Source: Roseicella frigidaeris (GTDB lineage: Bacteria > Pseudomonadota > Alphaproteobacteria > Acetobacterales > Acetobacteraceae). Taken from it: a DNA stretch of 64,000 bases. Location of the stretch: NCBI RefSeq assembly GCF_003258945.1, contig NZ_QLIX01000013.1:62001-126000 (forward strand), written 5' to 3'. Position numbers and translations under genes: made by a program. The notes beneath the pieces are model-generated. The model saw nothing but the letters and a program-made list of their open reading frames with translations. It was not told where the DNA came from and searched no databases. Positions 47,735 through 56,001 of the stretch are shown in pieces (the first letter of the stretch is position 1; the number at the start of each line of letters is the position of its first letter).

Positions 47735-48403
47735 ATGCGCCATGCTGCCGCCTCCCCGACGCCGACCCAAGCCGGCAGTCTCGCCGAGCGGGCCTATGAC
47801 CTGTTCCGCGACGGGCTGCGGACCGGCGCCTTCCGGCCCGGGCAGCGGCTGCTCGAGACCGAGCTCGCCGAGCAGCTCGGCATGAGTCGCACGCCGGTGC
47901 GCGAGGCGATCCGCCGGCTGCAGTCGGAAGGGCTGGTCGCCCATCTCCCGGCCCGCGGCCTCTGCGTCGCCATCTACGACGCGGCGGAGGTGGATGAGCT
48001 CTACGTGATGCGCGAGGCGCTGGAAGGCACCGCCGCCCGGCTCGCCGCTCAGCATGCCGGCGCGGCGGAGATCGCGCTGCTGCAGGGCATTCTGGCGCAG
48101 GAGCAGGGGCTGGTCGGCATGGCGGCCGCCGAGCAGAACCGGCGCTTCCATCGCGCCCTGCATCAGGCGGCGCACAACCGCTACCTGCTGCGCTCGCTGT
48201 CGGCGATCTCGGATGCGCTGCTGCTGCTCGGCCCGACCACGCTGGAGCTGCCCGGCCGGGCGGCGGCGGCGCTGGAGGAGCATGGGCGGATCGTCGCCGC
48301 CGTCGCCCGGCGCGACAGCGCGGCGGCGGAACAGGCGGCGCGGGCGCATATCGCCGCGGCGCATGCGGCGCGGCTGGCCCTGGCAGCGGCCGCGCCAGCC
48401 TGA
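47735..48403 (+). CDS. GntR family transcriptional regulator, FCD domain
   Basis: 222-residue regulator. The N-terminal winged helix (about 15-80) has LAEQLGMSRTPVREAIRRLQSEGLV, the GntR signature (quoted in family terms, about 40-62). The C-terminal FCD ligand domain follows, with FHRALHQAAHNRYL among the metal-binding His residues. It typically represses genes for organic-acid catabolism. A GTATAC dyad, the FCD-type operator core, overlaps the predicted promoter of the next gene, so it probably represses the flavoprotein gene downstream. The start at 47735 is uncertain; the upstream frame to 47498 is low-complexity. The gap 47500-47734 shows only short GC-rich dyads. Confidence 0.87.
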   Translation: MRHAAASPTPTQAGSLAERAYDLFRDGLRTGAFRPGQRLLETELAEQLGMSRTPVREAIRRLQSEGLVAHLPARGLCVAIYDAAEVDELYVMREALEGTAARLAAQHAGAAEIALLQGILAQEQGLVGMAAAEQNRRFHRALHQAAHNRYLLRSLSAISDALLLLGPTTLELPGRAAAALEEHGRIVAAVARRDSAAAEQAARAHIAAAHAARLALAAAAPA

Positions 48404-48469
48404 GCCTCCTGCCCCGGGGCCGCCGCGCGGCCCCTGGACGCCCGCCGGGCTTGCGCCGCGGAAGGGCGA

Positions 48470-48497
48470 TGGACACTCTGGCGCATCCCTGTATACA
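48470..48497 (+). promoter_or_regulatory. Promoter with overlapping GntR-type operator
   Basis: TGGACA (48470-48475), 16 bases, TATACA (48492-48497) form a sigma-70-like promoter. TGTATACA at 48490-48497 is a perfect palindrome around GTATAC, a core recurrent in FCD-subfamily GntR operators. Binding there would cover the -10 element. The flavoprotein ATG is 36 bases downstream. Confidence 0.55.
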
Positions 48498-48532
48498 TGC
48501 GTGCACAAGAAGGCGCCAGGAAGGATAGGCGA

Positions 48533-50068
48533 ATGGCCGCGACCGCTAGCGACAGCTTCGACGTCATCGTGGTGGGGGGCGGCAATGCCGCCTTCTGTGC
48601 CGCCCTCTCGGCCCAGGAGCAGGGCGCGCGGGTCGTGGTGCTGGAGCGGGCGCCGGAGGAGGAGGCGGGCGGCAACACCCGCTTCACCGCCGGCAATATC
48701 CGCTTCGCCTATCGCGGCGTCGAGGATCTGAAGGCGATCATGCCCGACCTCACCGAGGCGGAGATCGCCATCACCGATTTCGGCACCTACACCGAAGAGC
48801 AATTCTTCGACGACATGTTCCGCGTCACCCGCAACCGCACGGACCCCGATCTCTGCGAGATCCTGGTGCGCCGCAGCTTCGAGACGATGAAGTGGCTGCA
48901 CGGCAAGGGGGTGAAATTCGCGCCGATCTGGGGGCAGCAGGCCTTCAAGATCGATGGCAAGTTCAAGTTCTGGGGCGGCCTGACCGTCTCCGCCTATGGC
49001 GGCGGGCCGGGCCTGGTGCAGGCCGAGACCGAGGCGGCGAAGAAGCGCGGCATCGAGATCCGCTATGCCAGCCGCGCCACCAAGATCCTCTATGACGGCT
49101 TCAAGGTGCAGGGGGTGCAGGTGAAGGCGCCCGGCCGCATCTACGACATCGCCGCGCCCTGCGTCATCCTCGCCGCCGGCGGCTTCCAGGGCGATGCCGA
49201 GTGGCGCACCCGCTATCTCGGCCCGGGCTGGGAGCTGGCGAAGGTCCGTGGCACCCGCTTCAACACCGGCGACGGCATCAAGATGGCGCTCGAGATCGGC
49301 GCCTCGCCCTTCGGCAATTTCTCCGGCTGCCACGCCGTGCAATGGGATTTCAACGCGCCGGAATATGGCGACCTCGCGGTCGGCGATGCCTTCCAGAAGC
49401 ATTCCTACCCCTGGTCGGTGCTGATCAACGCCAATGGCCGCCGCTTCCTCGATGAGGGCGCCGATTTCCGCAACTACACCTATGCGAAATACGGCCGCGT
49501 GGTGTTGGAGCAGCCGGGGAATTTCGCCTGGCAGGTCTTCGACGCGAAGGTGCAGAAGCAGCTCCGCGACGAGTACCGCATCAAGCAGGTGACCAAGGTC
49601 CGGGCCGACACGCTGGAGGAGCTGGCGGAGAAGCTCGAGGGCGTCGACGGCAAGGCCTTCCTGGAGGAGATCCGCGCCTACAACGCGGCGGTGCGCAAGG
49701 ACATCCCCTTCAACCCGAACGTCAAGGACGGGCGCTGCACCGAGGGGCTTGCCGTCAACAAGTCGAACTGGGCCAACACCATCGAGGACGGGCCCTTCGA
49801 GGCCTTCCAGGTCGGCTGCGGCATCACCTTCACCTTCGGCGGCCTGCGCATCGACACCGAGGCGCGGGTGCTGGATGCCGACCAGGCGCCGATCCCGGGC
49901 CTCTATGCCTGCGGCGAACTCGTCGGCGGCATCTTCTATTTCAACTATCCGGGCGGCTCCGGCCTCATCAACGGCGCGGTCTTCGGCAAGCTGGCCGGCG
50001 CGACGGCGATGGGCGATCTGCGATCCAATGCCGCCGGGCTGGCGGCCCCGGTCGCGGCCGGCGGCTGA
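48533..50068 (+). CDS. tcuA: FAD-dependent tricarballylate dehydrogenase-like protein
   Basis: 511-residue flavoprotein of the succinate-dehydrogenase/fumarate-reductase flavoprotein family. FAD binding is by DVIVVGGGNAAFCAA (8-22) with VLERAP. The GGLRID...LYACGEL segment near residue 440-465 and the YPGGSGL motif match TcuA, which oxidises tricarballylate to cis-aconitate. Other small-carboxylate oxidases share these motifs. GGAAGGA is 7 bases before the ATG. The GntR gene just upstream and a Bug-type receptor convergent downstream suggest a tricarboxylate catabolic locus. TcuB, the electron carrier, is not adjacent. Confidence 0.85.
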   Translation: MAATASDSFDVIVVGGGNAAFCAALSAQEQGARVVVLERAPEEEAGGNTRFTAGNIRFAYRGVEDLKAIMPDLTEAEIAITDFGTYTEEQFFDDMFRVTRNRTDPDLCEILVRRSFETMKWLHGKGVKFAPIWGQQAFKIDGKFKFWGGLTVSAYGGGPGLVQAETEAAKKRGIEIRYASRATKILYDGFKVQGVQVKAPGRIYDIAAPCVILAAGGFQGDAEWRTRYLGPGWELAKVRGTRFNTGDGIKMALEIGASPFGNFSGCHAVQWDFNAPEYGDLAVGDAFQKHSYPWSVLINANGRRFLDEGADFRNYTYAKYGRVVLEQPGNFAWQVFDAKVQKQLRDEYRIKQVTKVRADTLEELAEKLEGVDGKAFLEEIRAYNAAVRKDIPFNPNVKDGRCTEGLAVNKSNWANTIEDGPFEAFQVGCGITFTFGGLRIDTEARVLDADQAPIPGLYACGELVGGIFYFNYPGGSGLINGAVFGKLAGATAMGDLRSNAAGLAAPVAAGG

Positions 50069-50075
50069 CAGGGGA

Positions 50076-50099
50076 GGGAGGGGGGAAGCGACCCCTCCC
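50076..50099. terminator. Hairpin between convergent genes
   Basis: GGGAGGGG pairs with CCCCTCCC across an 8-base loop, between the tcuA-like stop and the converging Bug gene stop. Purine/pyrimidine asymmetry is notable. Confidence 0.5.
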
Positions 50100-50100
50100 C

Positions 50101-51075
50101 CTATTCCGGCCGGATATTGGCCGCCTTCACCACCGGCCCCCAGCGTTCGTACTCGGCCGCGACGAAGCGGCCGGTCTCCGACGGGGCCATCCAGATCGGC
50201 TCGCTGCCCATGTCGTTCAGCCGCTGGGTGGTCGCCGGGACGGCCATGATCTCCTGCAGGGCCGGGGCCAGCTTCGCCGCCACCTCGGGCGGCGTGCCGC
50301 GCGGGGCGAAGAGGCCGGTCCAGGACCGCACCGCGTAATCCGGCACGCCCTGCTCCTGGATGGTCGGGATCTCCGGCCGGCTGCGCACCCGCTCCGCCGA
50401 GCCCACGCCGAGCATGCGCACCTGGCCGGCCGCGGCGGGACCGGAGACGGTGGGCAGGTTGAGGAAGACCATCGGCACCGTGCCGGAGATGAGGTCGGCG
50501 ATCGCCTGGCCGCCGCCGCGATAGGGCACATGCGTCATGTCGAGGCCGGTGCGCAGCCTGAACAGCTCGCCCGCCAGATGGTTGGAGGAGCCGACGCCGG
50601 AGGAACCGAAGCTGACCCCGCCCTTGCTGGCGCGCGCCTTCTCGATCAGGGCCGGCACGCTGTCGACGCCGTAATCCTTCGCCACCGCGAGGACGTTCGG
50701 CACGTCGACCAGCATGCAGACCGGCTCCAGCGCCTGCTGCACGTCGTAGCCGAGGTCGCGGGCGATCAGCGGGTGGAAGACATGGTTCGAGGCGGAGGAG
50801 ACGAGCAGCGTCAGCCCGTCCGGCCGCGCCCGCGCCGCGATGCCCATGCCGAGGCTGCCGCCGCCGCCCGGCCGGTTCTCCACCACGAAGGGTTGGCCGA
50901 AGCGTGCCTCGAGCGCCGGGGCGAGCAGCCGCGCGGCGACGTCGTTCGATCCCCCTGGCGCCCAGGGGACGATGAGGGTGACCGGCCGCGAGGGCCAGGC
51001 CTCCTGCGCCCGGCCCGGGCGCGACAGCAGAAGGGCAGGGGCGGCAAGGGTGGCGCGGCGGCCGATGCCCGGCAT
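50101..51075 (-). CDS. Bug/TctC family tripartite tricarboxylate transporter receptor
   Basis: 324 residues. Signal peptide with GRRATLAAPALLLSRPGRA, then WPSRPVTLIVPWAPGGSNDVAARLLA, the family signature. Binds a carboxylic acid in the periplasm. The ATG at 51075 has GGAG 9 bases upstream; one six codons earlier has its ribosome-binding site too close. It lacks neighbouring TctA/TctB permeases. Being convergent with the tricarballylate-dehydrogenase-like gene, it may bind the same acid. Confidence 0.9.
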   Translation of the reverse strand: MPGIGRRATLAAPALLLSRPGRAQEAWPSRPVTLIVPWAPGGSNDVAARLLAPALEARFGQPFVVENRPGGGGSLGMGIAARARPDGLTLLVSSASNHVFHPLIARDLGYDVQQALEPVCMLVDVPNVLAVAKDYGVDSVPALIEKARASKGGVSFGSSGVGSSNHLAGELFRLRTGLDMTHVPYRGGGQAIADLISGTVPMVFLNLPTVSGPAAAGQVRMLGVGSAERVRSRPEIPTIQEQGVPDYAVRSWTGLFAPRGTPPEVAAKLAPALQEIMAVPATTQRLNDMGSEPIWMAPSETGRFVAAEYERWGPVVKAANIRPE

Positions 51076-51178
51076 GCAGGGTGTCTCCGTCATTCCCTCG
51101 TCGCCACGCTATAGGACCGGGCGGCGAGGCGCGGAAGCGCCGGGCTTCGGCCGGGCGAGGGCCGCCATGCCGGAGGGA

Positions 51179-52015
51179 TCAGCCCTTGAACAGGCTGAGC
51201 AGCGATTGCGGCGCCGAATTGGCGATGCCGAGCGCCTGGGTGCCGAGCTGCTGGCGGATCTGCAGCGCCTGCAGCCTGGCGCTCTCCTTCGCCATGTCGG
51301 CATCGACCAGGGCCCCGAGGCCGCTCTCCTGGGCATCGAGAATCGACTTGTTGTAGTTGATCTGGCTGTCGATGTAGTTCGAATAGGACCCGAAATTATT
51401 GAGCTGGGTCAGGGTGCTGGTGATCGCCTTGCCGATGGCGCCGCCCGAGGTGAGGGCGCTGTTCGCCGCCCCCGCGCTCCAGGCCTGGGCGCCCGAGACG
51501 GCGTTGTAGACCTGGTTCAGTGCCGAGAAGCTGTCGAAGCTGTAATAGGTGCCGCTGCCGTTCGAGACCACCTTGATGGTGGTGGCATTGGCATCGTCGA
51601 GGATGTTCAGGCCGTTGTAGCTGGCGTCCTGGATGAAGGCCTTGATGTTGGAGGTCAGCTCCTTCGCGGTGGCTTGGTACTGCGTCCGCTGGTCGGCCGT
51701 GAGGGTGCCGTCGGCGAGCTTGACGGCAATGGTCTTGAGCGATTGCAGCGTGGTCGAGACCTTGTCGAGGGCGGCCTGGGTGACATCCAGCAACCCCTTC
51801 ACGCCGCCGAGCTGCTGGTTGGCCGAGGTCGTGGCCGCCATGTCGCCCCGGATCCGCTCGGCCACCGCATAGGCGGCGCCGTCGTCCCGCGCATCGGCGA
51901 CGCGATAGCCGGTCGAGATGCGCTTCTGGGTCGCCGAGAGCTCGTCGGAGGTCCTGTTGAGGGACTGCAGCGCCACCATGGCGCCGGTATTGGTATTGAC
52001 CGAATTCAACGGCAT
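51179..52015 (-). CDS. Flagellin
   Basis: 278-residue flagellin. The conserved N-terminal D0/D1 part (1-140) begins SVNTNTGAMVALQSLN and has LSATQKRISTGYRV; the C-terminal D1/D0 part (about 200-278) has DSQINYNKSILDAQESGLG and ends SLLSLFKG. The variable centre is short, so the filament is thin-walled like other alphaproteobacterial ones. It forms the extracellular flagellar filament. GGAG is 9 bases before the ATG. No other flagellar gene is in the window. It is divergent from the dTDP-rhamnose genes. A short GACCC-GGGTC dyad lies in the leader. Confidence 0.92.
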   Translation of the reverse strand: MPLNSVNTNTGAMVALQSLNRTSDELSATQKRISTGYRVADARDDGAAYAVAERIRGDMAATTSANQQLGGVKGLLDVTQAALDKVSTTLQSLKTIAVKLADGTLTADQRTQYQATAKELTSNIKAFIQDASYNGLNILDDANATTIKVVSNGSGTYYSFDSFSALNQVYNAVSGAQAWSAGAANSALTSGGAIGKAITSTLTQLNNFGSYSNYIDSQINYNKSILDAQESGLGALVDADMAKESARLQALQIRQQLGTQALGIANSAPQSLLSLFKG

Positions 52016-52374
52016 GGAGATTTTCTCCGCAGGGACGACCCACTTGCGGGTCTTCGTCCGGGAGCATCGGGGGGGTGGGGTGAAGATGCGGTTAAGCCTG
52101 GCGGGAAATCCCGGGCGGCCTTCGGCACGCAAAGATGTGACCCCCGACCGCGCCTCCAGGCCGCTAGAGCCGGTCGCCGCGGGGCGAAAGCGCCCGAAGG
52201 CGTGACATCGGCCCTGCGATCCATGGCCCGCGACCCGACCCGGCGGCCTCCCCGCCTGGACGGGCCGCACCGGCGATCCAAGGCGGAGCGGCGGCCGGCC
52301 AGGGCGTGGAGCAACGCGCGAACCGGCAGCACGGGGCTTGACGCGGGATTGCCGGAGAGACGACTGACACGGCC
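52016..52374. other. Divergent control region between flagellin and rfbC
   Basis: 359 bases without a gene. It holds the flagellin leader with its small hairpin (GACCC/GGGTC, about 52037-52052), a family B palindromic repeat at 52163-52206, and then the rfbC upstream sequence. No consensus sigma-28 or sigma-54 promoter could be read with confidence on the flagellin side. Confidence 0.4.
52163..52206. repeat. Dispersed palindromic repeat (family B), second copy
   Basis: GCTAGAGC at the left and CCGAAGGCGTGAC at the right match the copy at 46550-46592. The middle, TCGCCGCGGGGCGAAAGCGC, can fold as a stem. Lies between the flagellin and rfbC promoters. Confidence 0.5.
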
Positions 52375-52959
52375 ATGAGCGATGCTGCCTGCCGATCCGG
52401 CAATTTCACCGCCACCCGTTTCGCCATCCCCGGACCCGTCCTGGTGACGCCGAAGCGGTTCGGCGACCACCGCGGCTTCTTCCTGGAGACCTACAGCGCC
52501 CGCGACTTCGCCGCGCTCGGCATCCCCGACCTCTTCGTGCAGGACAACCACTCGCTCTCGGCCCTGCCGGGGACGATCCGGGGCATGCATTTCCAGTTGC
52601 CGCCGCATCCGCAGGCCAAGCTGGTGCGGGTGCTGCGCGGCGCCATCCTCGACATCGCGGTGGATATCCGGCGTGCCTCGCCCTCCTATGGGCGGCATGT
52701 GGCGGTCGAGCTCACCGCGGAGAATGCCCAGCAGCTCTACGTGCCGGTCGGCTTCGCGCATGGCTTCTGCACCTTGGTCCCGGAGACCGAGGTGGCCTAC
52801 AAGGTCACCGATCTCTACGCGCCGGACTGCGATCGCGGCATCGCCTGGAACGATCCCGACCTGGCGCTGCCCTGGCCCTTCGATGCCGGCGCGGTCCAGC
52901 TCTCCGACAAGGATCGCCGCGCGCCGCGGCTGCGCGACCTCGCCACGGGCTTCGACTGA
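52375..52959 (+). CDS. rfbC: dTDP-4-dehydrorhamnose 3,5-epimerase
   Basis: 194-residue cupin-fold epimerase. The catalytic base is His72 in RGMHFQ, Tyr142 lies in the VAYKVTD strand, and [12 protein letters not shown] (29-40) is the substrate strand. It converts dTDP-4-keto-6-deoxyglucose to the L-rhamno form. It is first in the order rfbC-rfbB-rfbD-rfbA, the complete set for dTDP-L-rhamnose. The gap of 149 bases to rfbB is larger than the other spacings. Confidence 0.94.
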   Translation: MSDAACRSGNFTATRFAIPGPVLVTPKRFGDHRGFFLETYSARDFAALGIPDLFVQDNHSLSALPGTIRGMHFQLPPHPQAKLVRVLRGAILDIAVDIRRASPSYGRHVAVELTAENAQQLYVPVGFAHGFCTLVPETEVAYKVTDLYAPDCDRGIAWNDPDLALPWPFDAGAVQLSDKDRRAPRLRDLATGFD

Positions 52960-53108
52960 GACGATGCCATGGCCGGGACGGTGATGGCGCCCCCGGGCCG
53001 TGCCGGCCGCCCCGGAACGCGCCCCTCGCTCCGCAAGGCCAGCCGATGACCGGCACCCCGTCCGCCTCGGGCAGGCGGCTTCCGACGGACCAGACAGAGG
53101 TTTCCCGC

Positions 53109-54182
53109 ATGCGTATCCTGGTCACCGGCGGCGCCGGCTTCATCGGCTCCGCCGTCACGCGGCTGCTGGTGCTGGAGCGCGGCGCCACGGTGCTCGTCGT
53201 CGACAAGCTCACCTATGCCGGCGACCGCCGCTCCATCCGCGACTGCGAGGGCCGGCACGGCTTCCGCTTCCTCGAGGCGGATATCTGCGACCTGGAGCGC
53301 ATGCGCGCGACGATGGCGGAGTTCCGCCCCGATGCGGTGATGCACCTCGCCGCCGAGAGCCATGTCGACCGCTCCATCACCGGCGCGGCGGATTTCATCC
53401 AGACCAACATCAACGGCACCTTCGCGATGCTGGAGGCGGCGCGCGCCTACCATGCCGGGCTGGACGCGGCCGGGCAGGCCGGCTTCCGCTTCCACCACAT
53501 CTCGACCGACGAGGTCTTCGGCTCGCTCGGGCCGGAAGGCGCCTTCAGCGAGACCACCGCCTATGACCCGCGCTCGCCCTATTCGGCCAGCAAGGCGGCC
53601 TCCGACCACCTGGTGCGCGCCTGGCACGAGACCTATGGGCTGCCGGTGCTGGTCACCAATTGCTCGAACAATTACGGCCCCTACCATTTCCCCGAGAAGC
53701 TGATCCCGCTCATCATCCTCAATGCGCTCGAGGGCAAGCCCCTGCCGGTCTATGGCGACGGCAGCAACATCCGCGACTGGCTGCATGTCGAGGACCATGC
53801 CCGCGCCCTGGCCCTGGTGGTCGAGCGCGGCCGGGTCGGCGAGACCTATTGCATCGGCGGCCGGGCGGAGCGGCGGAACCTGCAGGTGGTCGAGACCATC
53901 TGCGACCTGCTCGACCAGCGCCGGCCGGGCGCGGCGCCGCGGCGCGGGCTGATCCGCTTCGTCGCCGACCGCCCGGGCCATGACCGGCGCTACGCCATCG
54001 ATTGCGGCAAGATCGAGCAGGAGCTCGGCTGGCGGCAGCAGCAGAGCTTCGAGAGCGGCATCGCCGCCACCATCGACTGGTACCTGGCGAATGAGTGGTG
54101 GTGGCGCCCGCTGCGCGAGGGGAAATACGCCGGCGAGCGGCTCGGCCTGCTCCCGCAGGCGGCCGGGCAGGGGGCGGGCTGA
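53109..54182 (+). CDS. rfbB: dTDP-glucose 4,6-dehydratase
   Basis: 357-residue extended [11 protein letters not shown] (7-14) binds NAD; STDEVFG carries the catalytic Asp-Glu pair; [10 protein letters not shown] contains the YxxxK motif. It produces dTDP-4-keto-6-deoxyglucose. The start at 53109 is preferred (MRILVTGG); AGAGG is about 9 bases upstream. Its TGA overlaps the rfbD ATG by one base. Confidence 0.95.
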   Translation: MRILVTGGAGFIGSAVTRLLVLERGATVLVVDKLTYAGDRRSIRDCEGRHGFRFLEADICDLERMRATMAEFRPDAVMHLAAESHVDRSITGAADFIQTNINGTFAMLEAARAYHAGLDAAGQAGFRFHHISTDEVFGSLGPEGAFSETTAYDPRSPYSASKAASDHLVRAWHETYGLPVLVTNCSNNYGPYHFPEKLIPLIILNALEGKPLPVYGDGSNIRDWLHVEDHARALALVVERGRVGETYCIGGRAERRNLQVVETICDLLDQRRPGAAPRRGLIRFVADRPGHDRRYAIDCGKIEQELGWRQQQSFESGIAATIDWYLANEWWWRPLREGKYAGERLGLLPQAAGQGAG

Positions 54183-55075
54183 TGCGGGTTCTCGTCATCG
54201 GCCGCACCGGCCAGATCGCCACCGAGCTGCTGCCGCGCCTCGCGGCCGCCGGCCATGAGGCGGTGGCGCTGGAGCCGCCGGAATTCGACCTGACCGATGC
54301 CGGCCAGGTCGCCGCCGCCTTCGCCCGCCACCGCCCCGAGGCGGTGGTGAACTGCGCCGCCTACACCGCCGTCGACCGGGCCGAGGAGGAGCGCGACCTC
54401 GCCTTCGCCGTGAATGCGACGGGCCCCCGCCTGCTCGGCGAGGCGGCGGCCGAGGCCGGCGTGCCGGTGGTCCACTACTCCACCGACTACGTCTTCGACG
54501 GCAGCAAGGCCGCGCCCTATACCGAGGCCGATCCGCCGAACCCGGTCGGGGTCTACGGCGCCTCGAAGCTCGCCGGGGAGCAGGCGCTGCACGCGGCGCA
54601 GCCGCGCTCGGTCACGCTGCGCACCGCCTGGGTCTGCTCGCCGCACGGCAACAATTTCGTCAAGACCATGCTGCGCTTCGGCCGCGAGCGGCCGGAGATG
54701 CGCGTCGTCGCCGACCAGCATGGCGCGCCGACCTTCGCCGCCGACCTCGCCGCGGCCGCGGTCGCCCTGCTGCCGCGCCTCGCCGCGGCGTCGGCGGGCG
54801 ACCCGGTCTTCGGCGTCACCCATCTCACCGGCATGCCCTACACCACCTGGCACGGCTTCGCCGAGGCGATCTTCGCCGGCGCGGCGCGGCGCGGCCAGAC
54901 GGCGCCGCAGCTCACCGCCATCACCACGGCCGAGTATCCGACCAAGGCACGGCGCCCGGCCAATTCCCGGCTCGACTGCACGCGCGCCGCGCGCGTGCTC
55001 GGCCTGCCGCCGCAGGACTGGCGCGCCGGGCTGGAACGCTGCCTCGACGCATTGATGAAGGGATCCGCAGCATGA
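54182..55075 (+). CDS. rfbD: dTDP-4-dehydrorhamnose reductase
   Basis: 297-residue NADPH-dependent reductase, last step of dTDP-L-rhamnose synthesis. GRTGQIA (7-13) is the nucleotide loop, YSTDYVFDG contains the catalytic Thr, and YGASKLAGE gives YxxxK. Its stop overlaps the rfbA start by 4 bases. Confidence 0.94.
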   Translation: MRVLVIGRTGQIATELLPRLAAAGHEAVALEPPEFDLTDAGQVAAAFARHRPEAVVNCAAYTAVDRAEEERDLAFAVNATGPRLLGEAAAEAGVPVVHYSTDYVFDGSKAAPYTEADPPNPVGVYGASKLAGEQALHAAQPRSVTLRTAWVCSPHGNNFVKTMLRFGRERPEMRVVADQHGAPTFAADLAAAAVALLPRLAAASAGDPVFGVTHLTGMPYTTWHGFAEAIFAGAARRGQTAPQLTAITTAEYPTKARRPANSRLDCTRAARVLGLPPQDWRAGLERCLDALMKGSAA

Positions 55076-55944
55076 AGGGCATCGTCCTCGCCGGCGGCAG
55101 CGGCACGCGGCTCTACCCGGCGACGCTCGCCGTCTCCAAGCAGCTGCTGCCGGTCTACGACAAGCCGATGGTCTACTACCCGCTCTCGGTGCTGATGCTG
55201 GCCGGGATCCGGGAGATCATGGTGATCTCCACGCCGCATGACATGCCGCTGTTCCAGCGCCTGCTCGGCGATGGCAGCCAATGGGGCATCCGGCTGGAAT
55301 ACATGGTGCAGGAGACGCCGAACGGCATCGCCATGGCGCTGGTCCTCGCCGAGGAATTCCTCGCCGGCGGCCCCTCCGCCCTGGTCCTCGGCGACAACAT
55401 CTTCCATGGCGACGAGCTCGATGCCCGCATGGCCTCGGTCGCCACCGAGCGCGGCGCCGCCGTCTTCGCCTATCGCGTCGCCGATCCCGAGCGCTACGGC
55501 GTCGCGGAGTTCGATGCCGAGGGCCGGGCGCTGTCGATCGAGGAGAAGCCGGCCAAGCCGAAATCCGACTGGGCGGTGACCGGGCTGTATTTCTACGACG
55601 GCCGCGCCCCGGCCATCGCCCGCCAGCTCAAGCCCTCGCCGCGCGGCGAGCTCGAGATCACCGATCTCAACAAGGCCTATCTCGCCGAGGGCACGCTGCG
55701 CGTCGCCCGCCTCGGCCGCGGCTATGCCTGGCTCGACACCGGCACGCATGACAGCATGCTGGAGGCGGCCGAGTTCGTCCGCGCCATCGAGAAGCGCACC
55801 GGCCAGAAGGTCGCCTCCCCCGAGGAGGTGGCCTGGCGCAAGGGCTTCATCACCGACGAGCAGCTGCTGCAGGTGGCGCGGCCGCTGCGCAACAGCGGCT
55901 ATGGCCGCTACCTGGAATACCTGCTGCAGCACGCGAACGGCTGA
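55072..55944 (+). CDS. rfbA: Glucose-1-phosphate thymidylyltransferase
   Basis: 290 residues, full length. [11 protein letters not shown] (5-15) and [12 protein letters not shown] (24-35) form the active-site signature. It makes dTDP-glucose from dTTP and glucose-1-phosphate, the first step of the pathway though last in the operon. A hairpin follows at once. Downstream acceptor of rhamnose (O-antigen, exopolysaccharide or flagellin) is not encoded here. Confidence 0.96.
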   Translation: MKGIVLAGGSGTRLYPATLAVSKQLLPVYDKPMVYYPLSVLMLAGIREIMVISTPHDMPLFQRLLGDGSQWGIRLEYMVQETPNGIAMALVLAEEFLAGGPSALVLGDNIFHGDELDARMASVATERGAAVFAYRVADPERYGVAEFDAEGRALSIEEKPAKPKSDWAVTGLYFYDGRAPAIARQLKPSPRGELEITDLNKAYLAEGTLRVARLGRGYAWLDTGTHDSMLEAAEFVRAIEKRTGQKVASPEEVAWRKGFITDEQLLQVARPLRNSGYGRYLEYLLQHANG

Positions 55945-55946
55945 TG

Positions 55947-55964
55947 CCGGGCCTGCCGGCCCGG
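55947..55964. terminator. Hairpin between rfbA and the sensor kinase
   Basis: CCGGGCC-TGCC-GGCCCGG, seven perfect pairs, 2 bases after the rfbA stop and 38 before the converging kinase stop. Confidence 0.5.
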
Positions 55965-56001
55965 GGCGGCCGCGGCAGGGCGGGTCCCGCGAAGGCCAGG
56001 G

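Noticed and set aside
50932-50952. Sequence resembling a tRNA T-loop (GTTCGATCC)
   Set aside because: It is inside the Bug receptor coding region (GGSNDVAAR motif) and no cloverleaf can be drawn around it. No tRNA was found in the window.
52016-52200. Sigma-28 or sigma-54 promoter before the flagellin
   Set aside because: TTAA and CCCCGATG pieces exist, but the spacing does not match either consensus.
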